Source of the DNA: Stercorarius parasiticus
Lineage: Eukaryota; Chordata; Aves; Charadriiformes; Stercorariidae
Length of the DNA stretch: 64,000 nucleotides
Assembly (NCBI GenBank): GCA_013396915.1
Contig: VWZL01000592.1
Location: 186,001 to 250,000 of the forward strand
Direction: 5' to 3'
How positions within the stretch are numbered: the stretch's first letter is position 1; each line of letters starts with the position of its first letter. The translations under genes were made by a program, and so were the position numbers. Below the pieces are notes generated by a model. That model saw nothing but the letters and a program-made list of their open reading frames with translations. It was not told the origin of the DNA and did no database searches. Of the stretch, positions 24,401 to 35,926 are shown piece after piece.

Positions 24401-27400
24401 CTTGGCATACCAGGAGACTTAAGTTTTTACATTGTTTTATTTTCAAAGAACTCCATGGAGTAAGAAAGTGAAGGATGAAATCGGAAAAGGATAAAAGAAA
24501 CATTTTTCAGTTGTTTACAGAGATATCCTCCCAACAGGCAAGAGGAGGAAAAACATAAAGATGTTCGTATAAAAGTCAAAGGAGATGGCATCATAGATTT
24601 AGTAGGTGAAGAAATGACCTTTTGAAATACCAAGATGTCAGCTAAATTATTTCATTTGAATCAACTGATTTAAAGGAGGAAAAACAGGACAGCATAAAGA
24701 CTCCACAAATATTCCTTAGAGTTACAGGTAGCTGTGGAATTGGTTGAAATCTTGTTGTTTCCAAGGCTTTTAGGAATGCATTGGCTGTGCAAATACTAAA
24801 CCTCTTTTAGGGTTCCATTCCACTTATCTATCTTTATACTTCAGTTAATTGCCTAATTATGCTAACGTTAAGAGCATTATCTGAGCCTAATTGATAGCCA
24901 TTGCGGGCAGATGAATAGCAGTGTTCATAAAGTGGAGGGCGGTACTTCAGAACCAGTTATGTTCCCATTCTCACTACAAGTTGCTGTGCTAGTCTCGGTA
25001 GATCCGTATGGGGTTTTTTGCATCACTTCAGGGACCTTCAAATACAGGAGAGGTATATGTATTCAAGAAAAAAGAAAAAAAGAACAGAAGGTTAAGAGGA
25101 GTGAATATGAACTCTAAGGACTTCGGCAGTTGACAATGATACCTCAGTTTAATGCATTAAAATACTTCTGCTGAACCATAGTAACTGTGTATGTCACGAT
25201 CTTAGCATTTAAGCAGACATGATTAGCACTCTCGTTTGAGAGCGCTGCTGATAACCGGAGGACAGATCTCTGTTCCCCTTCCTCCACTCAATGATTGTCT
25301 CCATTCAGGCACTCCGGAATGTCTTTAAATCAATAGCCAAATGGTTCAGTGCAAGCCTACAGAGAGGCCGTAACCTGGAATCACGCTATCAAAGTCAGAG
25401 AATTTACTATGATATAAAACATTTGTTGGACAAGAAAGGAGCTATGAAAATGTAATTTAAGGGAAATACAAACTTTATCTGAGGCCTCCTAATTACTGAG
25501 CTACATTTCCTTTCTATTTTAAATCTGTGACTCTCACTTCCACAGCATTCTTCTTTGCTCCTCAAGTTTTTATTAGCCCTAGGGACTGAGAATCAGATGG
25601 TTTACTTCTCTTTGCTCTTAATACCAGATTTTTGGGATTTGTGATAAATACACATTAGGCTATATTTTAGTTTAATTCTCAATGAGCCTTCTGGGCTAAA
25701 TTTGTAAAATGTTACATATTTTTGAATCAAAGATTTCATTAAAATGATCTGAATAGAATTTTTTAGCAATTTTTCTTACTGATTTTCTGAAAGTCTGTGT
25801 ATATCTAGCGGAACTTTAGTTTCACAGGAACATTAAAAGCACCATAATGATGATATTAATCAAGTCCAATATTATGTCTCCCATAGTAGCCCAAAAACCA
25901 CAATGGCAGAGTCAAGTGCAAGAAAACCCAAATGGAAACCTACAGGGTAAGAAAAGTAGTTAAAGTTTATGTGTCCTTACATTTCAATTCAATCTTATAT
26001 GCTTACAGGTATTTCTGTTTGTCTAGCGCATCAAACAGTTCAATGACACTAAATGATCTCATTATGGACAATTCCATTATCTCAACAGAAGGTAGTGGCT
26101 AGGAGAGAGCTGGCACAAAGCCAAAAACTTTTGTGTTGCTTCTTGACAATCATATTATTGAAATGAAGGTGAGTGAGTGGGCGTTTTCACAAAGACTTTA
26201 AAAAAAAAAAAAATGTACCTTCAGTAACCAGATACTGAATTTAAAGAAGTCAACTGGAAAGAAGAAGTAAAAAAAACAACAAACTGAAATGTCAAAACTA
26301 AGCAGGAATAATTATATTGGTAAAAAGTGGAGAAAATAAATGGATTTTTGAGCCGTGTCCTAATATACCTGAGGTATAGTGGCTTCTGAATTGCTTCCAG
26401 AGACAGAGGTAGGTCCTGAATGATATGATCTCTATCTAAAGAAGTGCCATAGCTCAACTAAACATTATTGGCAGAAAATGGAAGTAGTTTAGCAGCTCTT
26501 CTAATGTAGATGATGAGAATAATCTATGGACAAAATTAATTCCCCAGGTTCTTTAACTACTTTACTATAAGTATTTCCATGAAAACAAAACAGGAGTTAT
26601 TCCAAATGGCTGAGGGAATAGCATGTACTTATACGTACAACTAATTTAGAGTTTTACATGGACTTGTAGTATTGGTTTCATCTTCAATTTTTTCTGTCTT
26701 GCAGACACTATGAAGGAGCAATTTCATCTGTTCCTCCAAGTCTGTGTCAAGATGAAACTCTATCAAAAAGCGCCGACCATTGAACTGGAAAAGATTCTGT
26801 ATGCCAGTTACAAGCTGTTTCCTTTAAAACAGTCAAATACTCTTTACTCCATGAATCCAGAAGATAGACTGATATTATTAAGCAATTTATAAAACCCCAG
26901 TCATGTTTAACAGAAGTAGTGAGTGTGCTTTTCTGTGAACGTAGCTGGACCTTTCCCCTCCGACACAAACTACAAAGCCCACTGGCCACCAAGACAGAGT
27001 GTAGTGTGCAAGAAAACCTTTGTTTACGGGTGAACCATAACAGTCTGTTCCATAGAAGGGTAGAATACTATAATAAGCATGTAGTGAACACTACTGAGAA
27101 GTAAGGGAAACCTGTTTCCACTGACTACCTTCACGATTTACTGTTTTGCTGCTTTCTGTGATTTCTTGTTAACTCACATCTAGCCTACCAGGCACGCACG
27201 TGAGTGCAAAAGGCAGTATCTGTCAGAAATAAAACAACATTATTTGTATTAGCTGTTCTGGCCTGAACAAGTGTGACTGGAGGTTTTCACACTCCTCATT
27301 ACACAAGGACAAAACTACACTAAAAGAAAACTACCGTCAACTTTCAATTTCATCACAAAAAATTCGGGATGAAGATAAATTCAGTAAAGAATATAGGCAA

Positions 27401-28074
27401 TAAAATGTATGTAAAATGGGTTTTAAAACCAAAGCGTATTTATTGAAATGGACCTTTGAGAATATGAATGTTACACTTGAATCAAGGCCATACTTATGAA
27501 AGGAAGATAGCTTTCATTTCTTTTAAGCTTCGCCTAAATAATAACATGAATATTTCACCCATGGGTAATGAGGAGTTAACTGTTTCTATAATTGTGTTAT
27601 CTGCTGTTTGTGTCAGGTGGGAGAACAGACTCATCTCACAGAGAAACGCACACAGGCACAGACACAGAACTTCGTGTGCTATTTTCAGCACATGGCTATA
27701 TATTTATACTTACACAGTTTGAGAAACACAAGCGCTTCGTCTCTCAAAGTGCAGTTGAATGCATAGTGTTTGTTTGAGATCGAAGACCGGAAGTTTTTTA
27801 TACGTGCTTAGTTCCATTTGGATACAGCAACCTGTAAGAGAGAGAAATAAGCCATAACATATTGCACCCCAGCCTAACACACACATCCCACAGAAGAAGG
27901 CGGCACACTACCCTTTGCAAATGATGGACAAAGTGTTAGCCCTAGCCCCAGATGAACTGAATGTCAATGTCATCTGTGTCATCACTGTCATCAGTGGCAG
28001 AAGCTGCCATTCCAAAGCAGCATGGGTTTATGTTGAGGTAAATTAACATGATTGGAATAGAGCTTCACCTGAAA
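24401..28074. other. Unique AT-rich stretch
   Basis: No gene supported. 24835-24910 is rich in TAATT/ATTA-type motifs and 25225-25246 holds a short hairpin. At 26690-26890 a good splice-acceptor-like tract (TTTTTTCTGTCTTGCAG) precedes a 60-codon frame without homology that I recognise. An A-tract lies at 26200-26213. Confidence 0.4.
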
Positions 28075-28165
28075 TAAATTAGTCTAGCTCCAACTGAGGA
28101 CATGGTCCATCACCTCTATGGCACACAGAGGGTCTCATAATCTAAATGTAGTACTATCATTTTAT
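28075..28165 (-). mobile_element. Amniote MIR-like SINE fragment
   Basis: The plus strand reads TCTAGCTCCAACTGAGGACA, then TGGTCCATCACC, GGCACAC and TCTCATAATCTAAATG. This is the order of the same SINE tail found at 24236 and 33038 in reverse complement. It is strongly diverged. Confidence 0.55.
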
Positions 28166-31100
28166 TTCCTTGTGGATTTACATTTAGCTGTTGTCATAAA
28201 CATTTGATGAAGAGCTAGCACATGCCTGGGGTTATAGGACATGTTACTGTAGCAACCAGAAGAATCTTTTTTTTTCTTACCTTAGTAATAATCCAAAGTA
28301 AGATCAAAATGGGGAAGGTGAAAGTCAAAGAAGTCTGTGTAACGGTATACCTGAGAAGTATATCACAGTCATGTCAAGGGTTTTGAAGGAAATAACATGT
28401 ACTAGTTTTCCACTACAGCAGCAGAATCTGCACAAGGTCTAATGATCAAAAACATTGATTTATTCCTGTCACAAGCCTTCAGTCCCCCCCGGCTTCTAAT
28501 TAAATCCATCTTACATTCAGCTCTGGTATATAACCCTTCTGTTGTACACAAGATAAAACCACTTGCTGTACCTAATGCCTGCAGCCCCTATCATTACTCT
28601 GACGAAACATTACCTTCAGACAAAGGACCCAAGAGTGGTCTATGTGGACAGGAACAATATCTGAATCGCAAGACTCCAAAGTGATGGGACAGAGGGAGGT
28701 GATTCCATTTCACCTCTACAGTTTTATTATTTTTTCAGTGTGCAGAAACTATTTTAGGACTGAAAATAACACTCTGAGGGTAACACTTAGCAACTTTGGA
28801 GCACAGTTGGAAGATTGATTCTTGAATGAGAAAAAAAACCAAAGTGTATGCAGCTAATGTGCTGTACATACCATGTACTATGCTACTAACACAAATTATG
28901 ACACATAGATTTAAGACGAAAATCTGAATTCTGATAAGCCTCAAATGCTTCATTGTCTATATCTAAGATTTTGCTTCTACTTTTCTAAATACTGAGGACC
29001 AATGTGGAACTGTGGTTTCAAGTGGATAAATGAAGACACAATAAAAATTTAATATTGCCTTGTGATTAAATACTCTATCCCCTGCAGCTGAAGAATAATA
29101 ATAGTATAGCAAGCCTTTTTTCTGACATTTCACACCTGACATTCTTAGATTAAAATCCTTAATAATTATATTTTTCCAATATAAGATATTCAAGTATCTG
29201 TACAGTTTTCTTTCATGATGCTCACATTTATATTTGTTTGTGTGAGCATCAAAGTGACAACTATGTTCCTAACACTTTTGTATCTTAAACGATAACACTA
29301 CAATCTTTCATATTTTTTCAGAAGTTGGTGTTCTATCTTAGCTTGACCGTAACACAAAATCCAGTGCATGTTCAGATAGAGACCTGAGGAAAAGGTTGTG
29401 TTGCCAATAAAATACTAAATTTCAAATTAAAGGGGTTTTTTTGCTATTACTTAAAAATATGGGGAAAAAAATCATAAGCATACACCTCACTGCAAAGGAA
29501 TTTAAACTTTGGGTTTTCACTGATCTGTGACACAGTTATACCTTCTTATTCATCTTCAGGTAACACTAAAGCACTGAGATATTCAGTTTATAGTATGGGT
29601 GAAGGAGTATTTCAATAGAAAACATTCAATAGAAGTACAAATCCCATTCTGCAAATAATTAGCCATGCTTAAATACAATCACAGACATGTATATATAAAC
29701 ATTCAAAACATAGTTTCAAATTTCTAGCCTACCTATTACCAAATAAAAACCCTATCACTGCTAAAACTTGTGTGGTTGGTGCTTGGTGCCTGGTGCCAAT
29801 TGATAAAGCAATAACAATACATGGATTTATAGTATCTCTTATTTCAATTAGTAAGAGCAGAGTTAAGTTAGTTTGTATTACATTCCCTTAGGCTAAGAGG
29901 CTTTGGGAGAGAAAGGATTCTTTTTCTATCAATCTCTATTTTATGCACCTGTGTTTATAAATCACTTAAGACAGTGGGATTTCACTCTAACACTTTCTTA
30001 AAAAAATAATAACTAAGAACCATGTAGCAGACCGGAAAGCAACCAAGGGTCAACGTACCTGGAATGTGTCATTTCGCTTCTTATTCCTGTCTTATCTTCC
30101 TTCTAAACACAGAGCATATGCGCGTGTGTGAAACAAGTTTTTAAAATGTCTTCTGGTAAACCAAAGATACTTAAAACTCAACTCTACATGTTTCCAGCTA
30201 AATTAAAAGATTTGAGGATTAGAGCAACCTAAAGAATTCATATAAATACATATTTTAATTAAAGCACTGAATATGGTGCATGCTATTTATGTCAAGGGGA
30301 TTCTTTTTTGCAGTTTTCTAGCTTATTTAGTAAATATGAAAATCACTGTTTCCTAATTCAACAAATACCACCACTTTTCTATTAGAACAACCAAAAAGAT
30401 ATGCATTCATTCAAGCTGGATTTTACTAATAAGCTTTCTTTTTCTTTTTTCTTCCATTTGATTTATTTATACTATGTATGTTTGACTATTAATTGTTCAG
30501 TGCCACACAGTTTTGAATTACATGCTCAAATACCAGCAAGGAGTTGCTTTGGCAGGCTTTTTAAAAATACTGCATAAATTATCGAATTTTGTTTTTGATA
30601 GAATACTATCAAAAGCACATAATGGCTGAGGGATTCTTCACTTAGTTACTATTGTCCTTCTCCAAACAACATACTTTGCTTTCGAAAGACCAACACTTGA
30701 CCTTCTGTTTTCTCTGAAATAGTCTTTTTTATAAAGGGTGATACTGCGTGGTGATGGGTGCTAGGCAGATCAGTCCTGCCTTGGGCAGTTACAAAAAATC
30801 ATTGCACAGAAAGACCACTGCTTATTGTAAGAATGTAGCAAAATAAATACATTAATTGATAGAATATTTACTACTATTAAATGAAGAGACCAACTGAAAG
30901 GTAAGTGATTTAACCAAGTGGAAAACCAGATGATTTGACACCATCTATAAGCAGAGGTGAAAATATTATCCAGTGGTTGCACAAGAAATGACACACAATC
31001 AGATGCATGTAACCCATTATTACCTTAAATTGAATAACCAATTTATCATAAGCTATATTGTCCCAATCTGTTCCTAAATGGAACATGTCAATATGAATTA

Positions 31101-33037
31101 TAAACTTGCCTGAACAATTTAAAAGAAGGGCAGACATTAATCCTTTTATGCATTTCATCTGCTATCCAAAACTTTTGTGCAGGGACCTTTTTTCTCACAT
31201 ACTTTGGCTGTTTTATTTATTAGGTGCTATATCTTTGGGGCAGTATGGTCTCTTTACAAAGCTGTATATAACCAATGTAATGACCACCATGTTTCAGTTA
31301 GGGATTAACAGACTTCTGTAAAACAATTAATAAAATGTAAATCCCACTCAGCTTCTTTGTTAAATCATGTAGATAGCTTTTTAATTTTTTTGCTGGTATA
31401 AACCAAAGTAACTCCACTGAAATAAACAGAGTGGCACTACTTTATATCATCCAAGAATTTGGCTTAGATTCCTGCTTGCTGTAATTCATTGCTTAGCAAT
31501 TTCAAATCAGGCTGCCCTTGTGCAGTAATTGAGAACACTGAATACTTCTGCACTAGCGCTGGGTGTGCAGGGAGACAACTTTCACCATTCATTAAACACC
31601 TCCCTTAGAGCAATTTCTGGGCCTGCTCATGTTTATCTCATTCGTTTTCCTTCATGGTCCTTCTACAAGAAATCATCTCTGCTGCACGAGCACTTTTGCT
31701 ATGAAGGCGTATGCCTGAGTGAGGATCTTTCTCCCTGTGCCATAAGCATGCCAAAGCCATGGTCAGAAGATTCCCTTCTGAAGTGTTACACAGGTCTTCT
31801 CATGCAAGAAATCAGGGAGATATATGAAACCTGGGGTTGCCTAGGAATTGCCATTACTATAATTCATTTGGGGGATTACAATGACCTTGTGAAACAGTAA
31901 TTGTGTGTCTCCATATGTTCCCAGTTACATTGCAGGCATCCTCTAGTTCCTATGACTGCTCCAAACAAAAAGCAATTCACGTTGGTGAGATCTGGTAAAA
32001 TGTCTGTTCTTTATTTAGTGCCAGAGGAATACAGGAAGTCAGACAGAAAATGATTTAGTAGTTGAGCTCCCTGAGTTTGGCTTGACATTGATTTGAAGAA
32101 GGTAGTTGGTCTCAGATCTTCAAAGCTGCTTAGTCACCGGTCTCTCATCAAACTCAGTGGCAATTCAACATCTAAACAACTTGTGAATCTGAGCTTTAGT
32201 CTTTTTAGTCTTCTGGCTGCATTTCCCAATACACCAGGATCTTCTTGCCCCATTCTGCCTTTTCCATTAGAGATTAGAGAGGGAGAGAAACATGGGACAT
32301 TCCTGCAAGTCTCCATGCCTAACCAGAGCTGCATCAGGTTCGTCAGGTTCCACTGTTCATTTGTTTGCTTTGTGCTTCATCTGCCTCTTGCTATAAAAAT
32401 AATAAAAAAAAATCAGTTAAGGTAAATTGTAGAAGTAAAACAATTTCCTTCTTCAGAAGAGTGTGCAAAGACTTACACTAATGACAGTCACTTCCTGAGT
32501 GAGGTGGTGATGGTGGAAAAGAGAATCAGGATCTGCACAAGAAATGAGTTACGTGCCTGGGCAATTTTCTCACCTGTATAACAACGCGCTCAGCAGCATG
32601 GCCAAGAACTGCACACCTTTACAGCCCCAAGGCACACTGCTCTTCCATTAGGGTGTCACAAAAACAGTGTTATGCATAGTCCAATATTACTTTATAAATT
32701 TATAAAGTTCGCCGCAAACCACTTAAAACCGGTAAAATTCATCCACTGCCTGGAGACAATCCAAGCAAAAGTCCAAGGAGAAGAATTTGTTGTGAGGAAA
32801 TTTAGAGGGACATGGATAACTGGACACAAAATAGATGGACTACTGCCTCCTCACTGTGTAAACAGCAGATTGCAGTACTGCTGTTCTTTGAGGATAAAAA
32901 TGTTATTTTCCAATCCCACACAAAAGATGTTTAGTTTCTTCTTAAACCACTTAACAAACACTAAAGAAGAATAAGGACCTGTCTTCCTCCCTCTGCTTCT
33001 GTATTCTAAATTCATTGCCCTTGCATGGCAAACATGC
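28166..33037. other. Long unique AT-rich stretch
   Basis: About 4.9 kb without a recognised repeat or gene. A perfect 11-bp hairpin lies at 29216-29251. The 123-codon frame at 31529-31900 begins at TTG, not ATG, and has no known domain. Short A and T tracts are scattered through it. Confidence 0.45.
29216..29251. repeat. Short perfect inverted repeat (11-bp arms)
   Basis: TGATGCTCACA at 29216-29226 pairs perfectly with TGTGAGCATCA at 29241-29251, leaving a 14-nt T-rich loop. The function is unknown. The stem is too short for a typical microRNA precursor. Confidence 0.9.
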
Positions 33038-33290
33038 TCTTATTATTTATTACCTGTAGTCAAATAGCATGTAGAAGTCCTATGAAAGATCAGGACCCCA
33101 TTGTGTTGGGCACTGGACAACAACATAGGAAAAGGTAAGATACCCTGAACATTTTCTAGATTAAGCAGACATGAGAAAACATAGGAGATAAATGAAGTCA
33201 GATTTACTCAAGTTAGCTTACTCAAGATTATGGAGCACACCTGTGGTAGGCTGGAGAAGTGATCCCATCCCAATTCATTACATTCATCCC
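33038..33290 (-). mobile_element. Near full-length amniote MIR-like SINE
   Basis: The best preserved SINE in the window. The plus strand shows, in order: TATTATTTATTACCTGTAG, GATCAGGACCCCATTGTG, GGGCACTGGACAACAACATA, a decayed middle, and TGGAGCACACCTGTGG. The last corresponds to the 'GGTCACACAGCAGG' part of the core. This is the reverse complement of a MIR-type amniote SINE about 250 bp long. Confidence 0.75.
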
Positions 33291-33580
33291 TGTTCATATC
33301 TGAAGGGCCATTAGGAAGGAAACCAGGCTGTACTAGGCAGCCAACAGCCACACCTCCTCTTCCTGGAGATCCTCAACTATGGACAAAGCGAGAGAATGGA
33401 GATTGACATCTTAAGGGTAGATGTTAGATGGACCAATAAATCTTCTACAAGGCATCTTTGTGTACGGAGATGGGTAAGCTGAGCTCCCAGGGCAGTTGAA
33501 AGTGTGAGTCAAGCGCAGTAAAGTTGAGCTGAGAAGAGTTAATAAATCCAGTGTTTTTGGGATGCATGTTTCACATGCAG
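33291..33580. other. Unique sequence
   Basis: Sequence between the SINE and a CR1 tail. It might be the eroded body of that CR1, but I see no coding match. Confidence 0.4.
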
Positions 33581-33662
33581 GCCCACTAGATAACTTTTAA
33601 AGGTCCCTTCCAACTCGGATTATTCTATGATTCTATGGTTCTATGGTTCTATGATTCTATGA
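33581..33662 (+). mobile_element. CR1 3' tail with octamer repeats
   Basis: AAAGGTCCCTTCCAACTC (about 33598) is the CR1 3' UTR signature. It is followed by four or five ATTCTATG/GTTCTATG octamers to 33662. The octamer microsatellite at the 3' end, instead of poly(A), is diagnostic of CR1. Confidence 0.88.
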
Positions 33663-35040
33663 CTAAAGCACAGGGCTACCCTAGCATCGCTGAAGGAAGA
33701 AGTTCATTGACCAAGACCAGATATAAACATTTATTTCTGGATTGTGTGACATTTGCTGATGAAACTCCATACTTCATCTTCTCTTTTTTATTTATCTGTT
33801 ATTCAGGTTTTGAAATTAGTTCTCCTTCAAGCATTTATTTAGTGAGATACAACTATTGCTTCATTTATCTGTGCTCAGACCCTAACATTCATGCTCACAT
33901 ATCTAAAGCTGGACCTGGAAAATAATAGAGTAATTCTAGGCTCTACTGGGCACCTGTCTCACCACTAGTAATTAGCTATGTAAATTGTTCCTTTGAGCAT
34001 TTCTGGAATTTCCTTTTCATGATGACTGCGAGGTAAAGCCTTTAGTCAGATCCTCCAAAGTCTAACCGATATTCATTCCATAAAAAAATTTGAGCAAACA
34101 ATTAAATTAAGCCTCATATATACTTTATGAGGCTACTGTGTTTAGTCATGTCCAAATTTTGTTGTAGGGACCACTGACAAATGCAGAATCAACAATTTCA
34201 TTCAGTTGCCATTTATTTTGTCATCCATTTTCCTTTGCTGGCAAAGCGTCTTTCCTCTCACTTCTGCATTCATTTATGCAATTACACGGAGTGATATAGA
34301 GGAGAAACAAACATTCACTTGAATATTTCTTCCCTAATACGTAAAACATAAGGGACCCTAGGGGACCAGGTTTTAAAAAACAATAACGTATTTGCAATAG
34401 CAACATCAACAAACAGAAATTTTTCCAGATACAAGTTATCTGAATCCCCAAATATAATATTTCTCTTTGATTCACTGTACTATCTTGCCTACAGTTAGCA
34501 TAAGAATTATTTCAGCTCAACAAAACTACTTACAGAGAATATACATTGAATCTATCTTACAGGACAGGTTAGTTTCTGATAGGACACCTGAGGAGAAAAG
34601 CCTTCATTTAAATTTTGATATAGGACATTTAGTACCACACCTGAAGCTGTTATATATTGTTCTTGATCCATTGACTACAAAGGAGAGGCATTGAACCCCA
34701 CAATAAGAAAAAAACCTCTACAGGATACTGCCCTGGCATGCACACTTTGACATTCACATTGACATAAAAAAGATCTCTATAGGTATATTAAAGGAACGTT
34801 TGGCCTCATTCTTTTCAGTTCACAGAGCCTTGTTTTTATTATTTCAGAGTTGAATGTATGAAAGAAAATTCTTACATTTGTCATATAATGCACACAACAG
34901 ATTTGTTTCAACCAGCTTTATGCAGCCTCTGTTGATTTCATAATATGGCACAAACCTCAGAGTGATAACTTGTTTTACCTGTTTAAAGAAACAGAAGTAG
35001 GATTTAGAAATTTTATGTCCAATTTTATCTGTGGGTTTAA

Positions 35041-35073
35041 TGTATTAGTAACAGATCTTGTGTTACTAATACA
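35041..35073. repeat. Perfect inverted repeat (12-bp arms, 9-nt loop)
   Basis: TGTATTAGTAAC (35041-35052) and GTTACTAATACA (35062-35073) are exact reverse complements around AGATCTTGT. No terminal duplication or larger palindrome surrounds it. Confidence 0.93.
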
Positions 35074-35880
35074 CTTTTTATGAGGCATGATTTTAAAATA
35101 TCGTTTGACTACAGTGCATGTTCATTTTATTACAAGTGCCTTATGAAAATATGACACATGACACACTTTCTCTAAAGAACATGCTATTTCTGGGGGTACA
35201 TTTCGGAAGTTCTGCTATAAACCATCTGATCTACTAACTATGAAAGCTACACAGCATCATTTTCAGAACAGTACAACTTATTTAGAAAGGCTACCTTTTT
35301 AACATCATCCTCAGTGAACCTCTGAATGTGACAAATGTCCCAGGTGAACCATAAAACCATCACTTTATTAACATCTATGTATGAATCACCACTATTATAT
35401 ATAAAATGTGGTAGATATTAAAAAAAAAACTTCTGTACAATATGAAAAGACATTTTGGCTCAGGGTAAACATATATGCAAAGACAAAGAACAGGTGGTGA
35501 GCACAAGGACCATGCGCCTTTACAGAAAAATCACCTGCGAAATTAGTTTCCAATTTCAGGTATTGTCTTTGGTAAAATTATCAGAATAAGAATTACTACA
35601 TGTTAATACATTTTTCTTTTTCTTTTTTTCTTTTTTCCTTTTTCTGAGTACCTGAAATATTGCAGTGTAATAAGTGAAAATACGAGACTTTTTTTTTTTT
35701 TGAAAATTCATAATTTGGACCATTTTCACAGAAGAAGTTGGAAGCTTAATGGAAGCCTCGATACCACTTTCACTATACTGGACCTTTTGGATTTATGGTA
35801 AGTTTCATCCTCAAGGAAGTTTAGTTACCTTCTGGAAGTAGCTAGACCTTTCAAGCACTATATAGAGATCCTGAATAAGT

Positions 35881-35926
35881 AGTTTAACCTATATGTAGTC
35901 ATTAGTTTAACCTATATGTAGTCACT
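35881..35926. repeat. Tandem duplication of a 23-mer
   Basis: The unit AGTTTAACCTATATGTAGTC plus ATT is followed directly by the same unit ending ACT. There are two copies with one mismatch, so it is a recent local duplication. Confidence 0.95.

Noticed and set aside
31529..31900. 123-codon open frame
   Set aside because: Begins at TTG, no recognised motif, no exon signals. The length is plausible by chance in 64 kb over six frames.
29216..35073. MicroRNA precursors at the two hairpins
   Set aside because: Stems of 11-12 bp are too short for a standard pre-miRNA.
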